Source: Tistrella mobilis KA081020-065 | Lineage (GTDB): Bacteria > Pseudomonadota > Alphaproteobacteria > Tistrellales > Tistrellaceae | Assembly (NCBI RefSeq): GCF_000264455.2 | Contig: NC_017956.1 | Location: 665,501 to 729,500, forward strand | Reading direction: 5' to 3' | DNA: 64,000 nucleotides | In this document: in pieces, positions 34,302 through 43,186 of the stretch | Layout of the letters: every line of letters begins with the position of its first letter | Position numbering within the stretch: the stretch's first letter is position 1 | Notes under the pieces: generated by a model | What the model was told of the DNA's origin: nothing | Database searches by the model: none | Seen by the model: the letters and a program-made list of their open reading frames with translations, nothing else | Position numbers and translations under genes: made by a program

Positions 34302-34495
34302 CAGAACAGCTCCGGCTCTTCGGCGAGCAGATCCTCGATGTCCTTTTCGACCCGGACCCGGACCTCGTGCTCGATCTTGACGTTGACGTTGATGACGATC
34401 GGCTTCTCGGGCGCCTCGACCCTCACGGTCGGCTGGCAGGCCGCCAGCAGCACCAGAATGCCGGCCAGCGGCAGCAAACGTATCGGTCCGGCCAT
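34301..34495 (-). CDS. ynbE: YnbE family lipoprotein
   Basis: 64 residues. A lipoprotein signal with lipobox LLAAC at ~16-20 is followed by a short beta-rich tail ending VRVEKDIEDLLAEEPELF. In E. coli, YnbE is the outer-membrane partner that completes the YdbH bridge. The gene lies 32 bp after ydbH and overlaps ydbL. Confidence 0.87.
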   Translation of the reverse strand: MAGPIRLLPLAGILVLLAACQPTVRVEAPEKPIVINVNVKIEHEVRVRVEKDIEDLLAEEPELF

Positions 34496-34527
34496 TCCTG
34501 TCCTCCCCGGCCTGCGGTATCGGGTCG

Positions 34528-36753
34528 CTATTCGGGCGACCGGCTCTTCATCCGCGACTGCTCTTTCACGAGGGACTGGCCGAAACCCTCCGCACCGGAA
34601 TCGAACAGCCGCCCTTCGACGGAGAGCAGCTGGGCGAGTGGCCCGCGGACGTCGAGGTTGATCTCCATCGGATACCCGTCATACACCGCCGGGCTCGATC
34701 CCGCGAGCGACAATCCCGCGGTCAGTTCGCCCTCCAGCGGGCCGTCGAGGGTGAGGCGCAGATGCCGCATGCGGAAGTCTTCCAGCGCACGCGCCAGCAG
34801 GTCTGCCCCTTCGCTCGCGCTGCCGGCCGCGGCCTCGGCCGTATCCGATGCCCAGCTCAGCCGGCCGGCCTGGCCGGTGAATTCGGCATGGTCGATCCGG
34901 ATGCCCTCTTCCCCCAGCACCACCGGCACGAAGCCGGAAATGCGTCCGTCGGCATTCAGCGCCGGTTCGTCGGCAAAGGCGGCGAGCAGGCCGAGTTCCA
35001 GGTTCTCGGCTCGCAGGATCACCCGCCGGTCGCCCGCACTCAGCGGCACCCGTACCGGTTCCACCGACAAGCGGCCGCCGGCGAAGGGCCATTCCGCGTT
35101 GACGACGTCGAAGGTGGTGGGGGTCAGGATCGCGGTCATCCGGCCGTCGGTCAGGGGCAGCCCCGCCTCGATCCGCCCGATTTCGAGCGTCTGCGGCCCG
35201 TCGGTGACCCAGGGATCGGGGCCCGTCAACACCATCTGGCCGGTCAGGCCCGAGACGGTCGCCGCCTCGGCGGTGAAGCCCGCATTGGCGAGGCTGGCCA
35301 CCAGCCGCAGCCGCAGCGGCCCGCCGCCCCAACGGATCGTGGCGGTGGCGGCCGTCTGGCCGGTGACACCGGTGACGATGCCGCCAGCCGCCGGCACCAG
35401 ATCGGCCGGTTGCAGCCGCTCGCGCGCCCAGGTGATGGCGGGCAGTCTGACCAGGGCCGTGCCGCGCCCGGCGGCCGGGTCGTGGGAGAGGGTGATATCG
35501 GCCCGGACCCGTCGCTGCGGATCACGGACGTCGCCCGCCAGTTCGATGCCCTGGGCGGCAGCCCGGCCCGAGAGCGCGATGTCGAGGGGCGCGAAACGCA
35601 GCGGGCTGGCGATGTCGGTCAGGCGGGCGGACAGCCGGCCGATGGTGACCACCGGTTCCGGCGCATCCGGCGCTTCGATGCCGGCTTCGACCGCCAGCCC
35701 CGAAATCGCGAGATCGGCGGACGGCAGCCGGAGATCCCCGTCCGACGCGGTCATCTGCAGGGGGCCGTTCAGCGGGTCGCCGGCCAGCGTGACGGTCGGC
35801 AGCCGGCCGGTCACCGCGTCCCCGTCGATCCGGGCCCCGGCGAGCACCCCCTGCACCGATCTGGCGCCATCGGTCAGATCGAGCAGCGGCTGGCCCTCTA
35901 CGGGGCAGAGCCGTCCCTCGGTCAGGCGAAGCGTTGTCTCTTCTGCGTCCAGGGTCAGGGTCGGGAGGTTGAGACAATCGGCAAGGTCGATCCGCACGCC
36001 GCCGTCGATCAGGCTGCGGGTCAGGGTGAAGGCGACCGGAACGGGCCGGTCGCGATCGACATGCCAGCCGGGGCCGCCGCCGGCCGGCGCCACATCGCCG
36101 CCCAGTTCGATGCGTTCGCGGCCGTCTGCGCGCGACAGCCGGGCGGACAGGGCCAGATCGGCGGCGGCGTCGGTAGCACCGTCGGCCGTCGACCAGGCGA
36201 GCCGGCCGGTGAGGGTGATGTCCGGATCGGAGGAGAGGCGATCGGCGCCGGCGCTGCCCTGGAAGCGGAGCAGGGGCGTGCCGTCGGCTGCGAGCCAGGC
36301 TGCGTCGACATCGTCGATCGTGGCCCCGTCGACCGGCAGGGTCAGCGGGGCGGGCGCGGTCTCTTCCGCGGCGGAGGCCGGCTGAAGAAGCGGCGCAAAC
36401 GGCCCGGGCTGCCCGTCGACCAACCGCAGCGTCAGGCCGTCGATCCTGAGATCCGCCAGCCGACCGTCGAGAAGCGCATCGAGCGTGAAGGCGAAGGTCA
36501 TCTGCCGGGCATGGGCGCCCGAGGCCGGAGATGCGCCGTCGGCAGGCTGGCCGAGCGTTACATCGCTCAGGACCAGGGCACCGTCCGCGAAGTGGCGCGC
36601 GCCCACCGCCACCGGGCCGAGCCCACGCCGGGTGAGCGCGTCTGCGGCGAGGTCGACTGCCAGGCCCGGCCCGTAGCGCCAGACCCCAAGGCCCAGGGCG
36701 GTGACCGCAGCGATGGACGCTGCCAGGATGATCGTGCGCCGCCGGCCGGCCAT
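34528..36753 (-). CDS. ydbH: YdbH-like AsmA-superfamily intermembrane lipid transport protein
   Basis: 741 residues: one N-terminal membrane anchor (ILAASIAAVTALGLGVW, ~9-26), then a long periplasmic beta-rich region typical of the bridge-like AsmA/YdbH proteins, with the conserved tail domain around FTGQAGRLSWASD and MEINLDVRGPLAQLLSVEGRLFD. With YnbE it is expected to form a periplasm-spanning groove for phospholipid transfer. The gene order ydbH-ynbE-ydbL supports the assignment more than sequence identity does. Confidence 0.87.
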   Translation of the reverse strand: MAGRRRTIILAASIAAVTALGLGVWRYGPGLAVDLAADALTRRGLGPVAVGARHFADGALVLSDVTLGQPADGASPASGAHARQMTFAFTLDALLDGRLADLRIDGLTLRLVDGQPGPFAPLLQPASAAEETAPAPLTLPVDGATIDDVDAAWLAADGTPLLRFQGSAGADRLSSDPDITLTGRLAWSTADGATDAAADLALSARLSRADGRERIELGGDVAPAGGGPGWHVDRDRPVPVAFTLTRSLIDGGVRIDLADCLNLPTLTLDAEETTLRLTEGRLCPVEGQPLLDLTDGARSVQGVLAGARIDGDAVTGRLPTVTLAGDPLNGPLQMTASDGDLRLPSADLAISGLAVEAGIEAPDAPEPVVTIGRLSARLTDIASPLRFAPLDIALSGRAAAQGIELAGDVRDPQRRVRADITLSHDPAAGRGTALVRLPAITWARERLQPADLVPAAGGIVTGVTGQTAATATIRWGGGPLRLRLVASLANAGFTAEAATVSGLTGQMVLTGPDPWVTDGPQTLEIGRIEAGLPLTDGRMTAILTPTTFDVVNAEWPFAGGRLSVEPVRVPLSAGDRRVILRAENLELGLLAAFADEPALNADGRISGFVPVVLGEEGIRIDHAEFTGQAGRLSWASDTAEAAAGSASEGADLLARALEDFRMRHLRLTLDGPLEGELTAGLSLAGSSPAVYDGYPMEINLDVRGPLAQLLSVEGRLFDSGAEGFGQSLVKEQSRMKSRSPE

Positions 36754-36836
36754 CCCGTCTCCCCTGCGTGAAGCTTCCTGGCGGTCAGTCTAGCCGATAC
36801 CAATCGCGACATCCATCCGGCGCGCTCGTACCAGGA

Positions 36837-38909
36837 TCAGAGGATGAAGTCCGATGCGCTGAGAGCACTGGCTACGTCGGCGAGGGTGATCTGCATGTCG
36901 GCCACGCGGTCGCCATCGAGATCGGCCAGAATCAGGGTTTGTCCGTTTTGGATGATGGCGCGCACTTCGCCGCCTGCACCGGTGAACGCACTGGCTCCGA
37001 GGAAGGTGAAAGCCTGGTCTCCGGTCGTTCCGGGGAGGGCATCGATACCGGAAAGATCGATGCGGTCGCCTTCGGACCGGGAAAAATCCTGGATGATATC
37101 CGCCGCTGTTCTGGTGCTATCGGTGGAGTCGGTATAGACAAACCGATCGGCTCCGCTGCCACCAATCAAAGTATCTGCACCCGCACGACCTTCGAGGCGA
37201 TCGTTTCCGGCCTGACCAGACAGGCTGTCGTCCCCGATGCTGCCGCGCAGCAGATCGGCCCCGGCTCCCCCTACGACGGCCTCGATAGAGATCAACTGAT
37301 CGTTTTCCGCCGTTCCGCCTTGTCCAAGGCCCGACAGCAGGTCGATAGTGAGATTGCTTGTCTCAGCCGAATAGTCGGCAGTGTCAAACCCATCACCGCC
37401 GTCGAGGTAGTCGGCCCCCTCATTGCCCGAGAGAATATCGTCTCCGGCATCGCCGATCAGAGCATTGTCTCCGGTATCGCCGGTCAGGCGGTCGTTGAAA
37501 GCGCTGCCACCGACACTTTCAATGTTGATCAGTGTGTCGCCCGTGGCATCACCACCAGTGATCACACCGCCGCTCCGCAGATCGACAGTCACGGCAGAGG
37601 CCGATGCCGTGTACAGAACAAGGTCGACACCGATGCCGCCATCAATCCGATCGGCCCCGGTACCGCCTGAGAGAATGTCATCACCGCCATTGCCTGCAAT
37701 GATGTCGTCGCCCCCATTCCCAGAGAGGGTGTTGGCTCCGGCATCACCGGTCAGGCGATCTGCAAACGCGCTTCCTTCCAGGCTCTCGATGCTGATCAGC
37801 AGGTCACCTGTCGCATGTCCCCCCGCCGCGGCGCCTGTCGCCAGGTTGATGGTGACCGCAGCGTTGGACGTTGCATAGATCGCCCGATCTGTTCCTGCGC
37901 CTCCGGTCAACCGATCGGCTCCAGCCCCTCCGATTACGGCATCATCGCCGGCGCCGCCATCAAGGACATCGTCTCCGTCGCCACCGCTCAGGACATTCGC
38001 CAGCACATCGCCGGTCAGCTGATCGGCGAACAGGCTGCCACTCAGATTTTCCACGTCGGTCAGGACATCGCCCGTGGCATGCCCACCCGTCGCAATGCCG
38101 GTCGCAAGATTGATGGTCACTCCGGCGTTCGAGGCATCGTAGAATGCGGTGTCATTTCCATTGCCGCCGATCATCTGATCGGCCCCCGCAGCGCCGATGA
38201 GGGCGTCGTCGCCGTCGCTACCGTTCAGGACGTCGTCGCCTTCGGCACCGTTGAGGATGTCGTCGCCGATCGTGCCGGTCAGCCGGTCTGCGAAGGTGCT
38301 TCCTTCCACGCTTTCGATGTCAATAAGAACATCGCCTTCGGCATCGCCGCCCATGCCGGTGCCGTTGGACAGATTGACAGTAATGCCGGCTGAGGAGGCA
38401 GCATAACTCGTCCGGTCGTGACCTGCGCCGCCATCGATCCGATCCGCGCCTGCTCCGCCAATCAGGACATCGTTCCCACCCCCACCCAGGAGCCTGTCGT
38501 TCCCGGCGCCACCGCTCAACAGATTGGCATCTCCATTGCCTGTCAGGCGATCGGCAAAATCACTGCCGATGATGTTTTCGACGCCTGAGAAGGTATCGCC
38601 ACTGGCATGCCCTCCCGATGCGGTACCGGCAGCAAGATCAATGACAACCGCTGCAGTCGAATTGCCATAAAGCGCTATATCCGTCCCATTGCCGCCCACG
38701 AGCTGATCTGCACCGGCCCCACCGATGAGCGTGTCATCCCCATCTCCGCCAGACAGCACGTCATCTCCCATGCCTCCATCCAGCTGATTGGCGGCACCAT
38801 CACCGGTAAGGGTGTCGGCGAAGTCGCTTCCGATCAGGTTCTCGATGCCGTCGAAATGATCCCCCTGAGCATCGCCACCTTTTGCCGTGTCGAGACCGAG
38901 ATTGATCAT
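36837..38909 (-). CDS. RTX calcium-binding repeat protein, C-terminal half (after frameshift)
   Basis: 690 codons continuing the repeats of the gene at 38906-42181 in another frame. About seven super-repeats of 88 residues, each with GGxGxDxLx nonapeptides, precede a serralysin-type C-terminal domain (GGSGADRFVYTD, IIQDFSRSEGDRIDLSGIDA) and end in ALSASDFIL, a typical uncleaved type I secretion signal. The ATG at 38909 overlaps the upstream stop (ATGA) but has no ribosome binding site, so it is probably not a natural start. No enzyme domain is seen. No type I transporter genes are in the window. Confidence 0.8.
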   Translation of the reverse strand: MINLGLDTAKGGDAQGDHFDGIENLIGSDFADTLTGDGAANQLDGGMGDDVLSGGDGDDTLIGGAGADQLVGGNGTDIALYGNSTAAVVIDLAAGTASGGHASGDTFSGVENIIGSDFADRLTGNGDANLLSGGAGNDRLLGGGGNDVLIGGAGADRIDGGAGHDRTSYAASSAGITVNLSNGTGMGGDAEGDVLIDIESVEGSTFADRLTGTIGDDILNGAEGDDVLNGSDGDDALIGAAGADQMIGGNGNDTAFYDASNAGVTINLATGIATGGHATGDVLTDVENLSGSLFADQLTGDVLANVLSGGDGDDVLDGGAGDDAVIGGAGADRLTGGAGTDRAIYATSNAAVTINLATGAAAGGHATGDLLISIESLEGSAFADRLTGDAGANTLSGNGGDDIIAGNGGDDILSGGTGADRIDGGIGVDLVLYTASASAVTVDLRSGGVITGGDATGDTLINIESVGGSAFNDRLTGDTGDNALIGDAGDDILSGNEGADYLDGGDGFDTADYSAETSNLTIDLLSGLGQGGTAENDQLISIEAVVGGAGADLLRGSIGDDSLSGQAGNDRLEGRAGADTLIGGSGADRFVYTDSTDSTRTAADIIQDFSRSEGDRIDLSGIDALPGTTGDQAFTFLGASAFTGAGGEVRAIIQNGQTLILADLDGDRVADMQITLADVASALSASDFIL

Positions 38910-41900
38910 GACCGCCGATGCCGATGCCTGGTAGACCGCAGTATCGATTCCAGCACCCCGGTAAGCTGATCGGCACCGGCTCCACCGATGAGGACATCGT
39001 TGCCGGCCCCACCAGAGAGCACATCGTCTCCCTCGCCACCGGAGAGGGTGTTCGCAGCCGCATCTCCCGTCAGCCTGTCATCGAAACGACTGCCGTCGAC
39101 GGATTCGATACTGCTCAGCACGTCGCCTTCGGCGTCGCCTCCCGATGCGGAGCCGCTTGAAAGGTCTACGGTCACAGCATGCGCAGACGTCCCGTAGCCG
39201 GCGCGATCCATACCCGCGCCACCGATCAGGCGATCGGCACCCGCGCCACCGATGAGGCTGTCATTGCCGCCACCTCCGTCGAGGACATCGTCACCCTCTC
39301 CGCCAATCAGGACATTTACACCACCATTTCCGGTCAGGCGGTCATCAAAGCTGCTCCCCATCAGGTTTTCGATGGAGATCAGCAGGTCCCCCGAGGCAGA
39401 GCCGCCAGAAGCCGTGCCGGCGGCAAGATCGATGGTAACGGCTGCCGCAGACGTATCGTAGAGCGCAAAATCTGTGCCGGCACCGCCGTCGAGACGGTCG
39501 GCGCCTGCTCCTCCCGAAAGAGTGTCATCTCCTGCGGCTCCGGCGAGAATGTCATCGCCATCATTGCCAGACAGAGTGTTGTTGTCGGCATCGCCGGTCA
39601 AACGGTCGTTAAAGCTGCTACCGCTTACGACTTCGATCGCGACCAGGACGTCACCTTCCGCGTCGCCACCCCTGCCCATCCCGGTGGTGAGACTGATCGT
39701 CACGGCACCTGTGGACGTATCGTAAACGGCGCTGTCCTGCCCTTCGCCGCCATTCAGCGAATCTGCACCTTCCCCACCGATCAGAACATCGTCGCCACCA
39801 CCTCCGACGAGCGTGTCATCGCCGTCGTCGCCGGTCAGCATGTTGGGGCCGGCATCTCCGACGAGGCGATCTGCATGCGCTGAGCCCGTCAGATTCTCGA
39901 TACCGATCAGCACGTCGCCCGCGGCATGGCCGCCGGCGGCCGTGGCATTGTCCAGATCAACCTGAACGCCCTGGGATGAGCCGCGGTAGCTGGCCGTATC
40001 TCGCCCGTCGCCTCCGATCAATCGGTCTGCTCCGGCCCCTCCGATCAGGACATCGTCTCCCTCGCGCCCGTCAAGGCGATCGTCACCGGCGCGGCCGTCG
40101 AAGACATTCGCGCCCGCATCGCCCGACAGCTGATCGTTGGCAGCCGTGCCGATGACATTCTCGATGCCCGTCAGTACATCGCCTTCAGCATCGCCGTTGT
40201 GACCTGTGCCAGCAGCAAGATCCACCATCACAGCCGCCCCGGCGTAGATGGCGGTGTCGATGCCTCCTCCACCGGTCAGCCGGTCAGCGCCGCCACCGCC
40301 CGTCAACAGATTGTCGTGGCTGTTTCCGATCAGAATGTCGCTGGCAGCGGTTCCGATGACTTGCTCGATGGAGAAATATGTATGGCCTGTTGCGGCACCA
40401 TCCAGACCCTTCCCCTGGGCCAGATCCACTGTCACACCTGCAGTTCCGGAGTGTCCGGTGGCATAATCGATCGTATCGAGGCCGCCCCCACCGTCATAGC
40501 GTGCGTTGCCGGCCCGCCCAATGAGGTAGTCGTCCCCTCCGCCACCCCATATGGCGTCGGCTCCACCACCACCATCGATCTGATTTGCACCGTCCGTGCC
40601 GATAATGGTGTCGTCTGTGGTGCGATACGTGACGGTCGTCACGCCACCTTCGATCGAAGTTATGCGCCGGGCGGTGATGATGACATTCTCGATCCCGACA
40701 TAGCTATCTCCCTGGGCGATGTCACCCGCCCCCAGACCTGAGTCCAGGTTGATTGTCAGCGCGCCGCCAGCCGATATGTATTGGATCCAGTCATTCCCAT
40801 CACCCCCGTTGAAGAGCGTGGAATGGTCTTCAATGGTATCGACCGCATCATCCACGCCATCCATGAGGAAGTCATCACCGGTACCACCATGAATCTCATG
40901 AAGTACCTGATTCTTGCCGTCAAATCCAACGTTCCAGATCAGATCATCGAATGCTGTTCCAATAACTATTTCAATCGAGGAAAGAAAGTCGAGTTGCTCG
41001 GTGATGCGATCGGAGATGCCCGTGCGCCCACCGATCACTGCGTGGTTATAGGCGGAGTAGTCTGCGATGTCGATGCCATCGCCGCCGTCGAGCTGGTCAG
41101 CACCACCTTGGGCGATCAGGCGATCGTTTCCACCGCCTCCCGTTAGTACATTGGCGGTATCGTTGCCCGTCAAGACGTCGTCAAAATGACTGCCGGTGAG
41201 GTTTTCTATGTCAACGAGGACGTCACCCGCTGCATCCGAGCCGAGATGCAGGCCGGTCGTCAGATTGACGGTCACGCCGCTTGGGGCATCGGCATACGAA
41301 GCTGTGTCATTGCCATTCCCACCCTCTATCCGATCTGCGCCGCCACGGCCCTGCAGAGTGTCGTCGCCATCCCACCCCCGCAGTGTGTCGTCATTGGCAG
41401 AACCATAGAGCGCATCGCCATGGCTGCTGCCATGGACGATCTCGATCGAAGTGAGGCGGTCGCCTTCGGCGTCTCCCCCCTTTCCGGTGCCGGCCGCAAG
41501 ATCGATGGTGACGGCTGCGGCGCTTCCCGCATAGCTGGCGAGATCGGTGCCGGCCCCGCCTTCGAGCAGATCGGCGCCGCCGCGGCCGCGGAGGATGTCG
41601 TCGCCATCCCATCCCCGCAGTGTGTCGCCATTGGCAGAACCATAGAGCGTATCGCCATGGCTGCTGCCATGGACGATCTCGATCGAAGTGAGGCGGTCGC
41701 CTTCGGCGTCTCCTCCCCGTCCGGTGCCGGCCGCGAGGTCGATGGTGACGGCCGCGGCGCTTCCGGCATAGCTGGCGAGATCGGTGCCGGCCCCGCCTTC
41801 GAGCAGATCGGCGCCACCGCGGCCGCGGAGAATATCGTCACCATCCTCGCCTGAAAGTGTGTTGCTGCCGGAATCACCGAGGAGGGTGTCGTCGTACGAA

Positions 41901-42181
41901 GATCCGGTAAGGCTCTCCACCGATATAAAACGATCTCCGCCGGCGATACCGCCAGCGGAGATGTCGACGACCACGCTTCCGTTGGCGTCCGCATAGGTCA
42001 CGGTGTCGTGTCCGTCGCCGCCATCAAGCAGATCGGCCCCGGGGCCGCCGTTCAGAAGATCGTCGCCGGCAAGCCCCCGCAGGATATCGGCCGTGGTCGT
42101 GCCGATCAGGATATCGTTGCCCGTGGTCCCCATGATCGTGGCCATGTCTGCTCCATATGCCGGCGTGCTGATAGGCAGCAT
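38906..42181 (-). CDS. RTX calcium-binding repeat protein, N-terminal part (frameshifted at its 3' end)
   Basis: 1091 codons made almost wholly of RTX nonapeptides (GGxGxDxUx) in ~12 super-repeats. Each super-repeat has an AVTIDLAAGT...GGDAEGD strand segment, an IExxxGSxFDDRLTGD segment and three or four nonapeptides. It lacks an N-terminal signal peptide, as expected for type I secretion. A less regular section lies at ~400-560 (LDFLSSIEIVIGTAFDDLIWN). The last 14 residues (VLESILRSTRHRHRRS) are frame-shifted nonsense. With one extra G near 38956 the reading frame would run to 36837 as a 1781-residue secreted protein, likely an adhesin, matrix or surface protein. Function is inferred from composition only. 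Confidence 0.85.
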   Translation of the reverse strand: MLPISTPAYGADMATIMGTTGNDILIGTTTADILRGLAGDDLLNGGPGADLLDGGDGHDTVTYADANGSVVVDISAGGIAGGDRFISVESLTGSSYDDTLLGDSGSNTLSGEDGDDILRGRGGADLLEGGAGTDLASYAGSAAAVTIDLAAGTGRGGDAEGDRLTSIEIVHGSSHGDTLYGSANGDTLRGWDGDDILRGRGGADLLEGGAGTDLASYAGSAAAVTIDLAAGTGKGGDAEGDRLTSIEIVHGSSHGDALYGSANDDTLRGWDGDDTLQGRGGADRIEGGNGNDTASYADAPSGVTVNLTTGLHLGSDAAGDVLVDIENLTGSHFDDVLTGNDTANVLTGGGGNDRLIAQGGADQLDGGDGIDIADYSAYNHAVIGGRTGISDRITEQLDFLSSIEIVIGTAFDDLIWNVGFDGKNQVLHEIHGGTGDDFLMDGVDDAVDTIEDHSTLFNGGDGNDWIQYISAGGALTINLDSGLGAGDIAQGDSYVGIENVIITARRITSIEGGVTTVTYRTTDDTIIGTDGANQIDGGGGADAIWGGGGDDYLIGRAGNARYDGGGGLDTIDYATGHSGTAGVTVDLAQGKGLDGAATGHTYFSIEQVIGTAASDILIGNSHDNLLTGGGGADRLTGGGGIDTAIYAGAAVMVDLAAGTGHNGDAEGDVLTGIENVIGTAANDQLSGDAGANVFDGRAGDDRLDGREGDDVLIGGAGADRLIGGDGRDTASYRGSSQGVQVDLDNATAAGGHAAGDVLIGIENLTGSAHADRLVGDAGPNMLTGDDGDDTLVGGGGDDVLIGGEGADSLNGGEGQDSAVYDTSTGAVTISLTTGMGRGGDAEGDVLVAIEVVSGSSFNDRLTGDADNNTLSGNDGDDILAGAAGDDTLSGGAGADRLDGGAGTDFALYDTSAAAVTIDLAAGTASGGSASGDLLISIENLMGSSFDDRLTGNGGVNVLIGGEGDDVLDGGGGNDSLIGGAGADRLIGGAGMDRAGYGTSAHAVTVDLSSGSASGGDAEGDVLSSIESVDGSRFDDRLTGDAAANTLSGGEGDDVLSGGAGNDVLIGGAGADQLTGVLESILRSTRHRHRRS
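38956..38959 (-). other. Probable one-base deletion in a G run splitting the RTX gene
   Basis: The coding strand reads ACC GGG GTG CTG GAA TCG. A fifth G gives ACC GGG GGT GCT GGA ATC GAT, i.e. TGGAGIDTAVY, which joins both repeat arrays perfectly. Genuine mutation, contingency locus and sequencing error are all possible. Confidence 0.85.
41404..41856 (-). repeat. Near-identical tandem duplication of a 237-bp (79-residue) RTX super-repeat
   Basis: The block starting at 41404 recurs from 41641 (shift 237 bp) with only scattered differences. In protein, RLTSIEIVHGSSHGD occurs twice, 79 residues apart. 79 is exactly one nonapeptide less than the prevailing 88-residue period. Other repeats in the gene are much more diverged, so this copy is recent. 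Confidence 0.85.
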
Positions 42182-42265
42182 TTGAGATGAAACCCGCGGA
42201 GCCTACCATCGCGTATCGCCTGCGGCAATGTCGATGCACGGTATTCACGTGGAGCGATTATTCGA

Positions 42266-43126
42266 TCACCGGGTCGGCGAGTAGATTTTCCAGCCGCGCC
42301 CGGCCTTCCGGCCGACATGGCCGGCGGCGACCTTCTGCTTGAGCAACGAGGCCGGGCGGAACCGCTCGCCATAGGCGTCGTGCATGATCTCCTGCGCCTG
42401 CAGGCTGAGGCTGTTGGTCACCACATCCATCAGCTCGAACGGCCCCATCGGGTGCCCCAGGCCCAGCCGGCAGGCCTTGTCGATGTCCTCCGGGGTGGCG
42501 ACACCTTCCTCGACCAGCTTCACCGCTTCGATCAGGAAGGCGTGAAGCACGCGGTTGACCGCGAAGCCGGGTACGTCCTTGACCCGGATCGGCTCCTTGC
42601 CGGCCTCCCGGCAGAGGTCCATCACCTGCGTGATCACCTCGTCGGTGGTGTCGAAGCCGGGGATCACCTCGACCAGCTTCATGCGGTGCACGGGCGAGAA
42701 GAAATGCGTGCCCAGGAACCGGGTCTGCCGCCCGGCCGAGACCGCCGAGGCGAGCGTCGAGATCGGGATGGTCGAGGTGTTGCTGGCGATGATCGCCTCC
42801 GCTCCCAGAATGCCGTCGAGGCGGCGGAACACCGCCTGCTTGATCTCCTGATCCTCGAACACCGCCTCCACGACCAGCTCGCGATCGGCGAAGGCCTCAA
42901 GGCTTTCCGCCGCGCGAAGATGGCCGAGGGCGCGGCCCTTGTCGGCCTCCGAGAACAGCCCGCGGCCGATGCCGCGGTCGAGCACGCCCTCGAGCCGGCC
43001 GATCGCGGCCCGGGCCGCCTCCACATTCTGATCGGTCAGCAGCACGTCATTGCCGGCCAGCGCGAAGATCAGGGCGATCTCCGAGCCCATCATGCCGGCG
43101 CCGACGACGCCGATGCGGGTGGTCAT
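42266..43126 (-). CDS. 3-hydroxyacyl-CoA (3-hydroxybutyryl-CoA type) dehydrogenase
   Basis: 286 residues, the short monofunctional form. NAD motif IGVVGAGMMGSEIA at 5-18; catalytic core ASNTSTIPIS, GTHFFSPVHRMKLVEVI (His) and DVPGFAVNRVLHAFLIEA; C-terminal domain GLGHPMGPFELMD. It oxidises 3-hydroxyacyl-CoA with NAD+. First visible (most downstream) member of the leftward beta-oxidation block, 60 bp after the acyl-CoA dehydrogenase gene. Confidence 0.93.
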   Translation of the reverse strand: MTTRIGVVGAGMMGSEIALIFALAGNDVLLTDQNVEAARAAIGRLEGVLDRGIGRGLFSEADKGRALGHLRAAESLEAFADRELVVEAVFEDQEIKQAVFRRLDGILGAEAIIASNTSTIPISTLASAVSAGRQTRFLGTHFFSPVHRMKLVEVIPGFDTTDEVITQVMDLCREAGKEPIRVKDVPGFAVNRVLHAFLIEAVKLVEEGVATPEDIDKACRLGLGHPMGPFELMDVVTNSLSLQAQEIMHDAYGERFRPASLLKQKVAAGHVGRKAGRGWKIYSPTR

Positions 43127-43157
43127 GGTGGTGTTTCCTTCCGTGGAGCGTCTTTTT

Positions 43158-43167
43158 ATCGGTCGGT
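43158..43167. promoter_or_regulatory. ATCGGTCGGT half-site upstream of the 3-hydroxyacyl-CoA dehydrogenase gene
   Basis: ACCGACCGAT on the minus strand, 32 bp before the start codon. The same ACCGACCG core occurs at 45063-45080 before the next gene, suggesting a shared TetR-type regulator of acyl-CoA catabolism. Confidence 0.4.
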
Positions 43168-43186
43168 TTTCTGCGCCGCCGGCGCC

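Noticed and set aside
32145-34661. 838-codon + strand frame opposite the acyl-CoA synthetase
   Set aside because: Antisense shadow spanning several real minus-strand genes and their gaps.
34211-36771. Two long + strand frames opposite ydbH
   Set aside because: Low-complexity Ser/Arg/Pro or Gly/Arg products with no homology; the ydbH-ynbE-ydbL order supports the minus strand.
36837-42181. CRISPR array or minisatellite in the highly repetitive stretch
   Set aside because: Repeats are in-frame degenerate codons for RTX nonapeptides without constant repeat-spacer structure.
36837-42181. Serralysin metalloprotease
   Set aside because: The C terminus is serralysin-like, but no HExxHxxGxxH zinc motif or protease domain occurs in the corrected 1781-residue frame.
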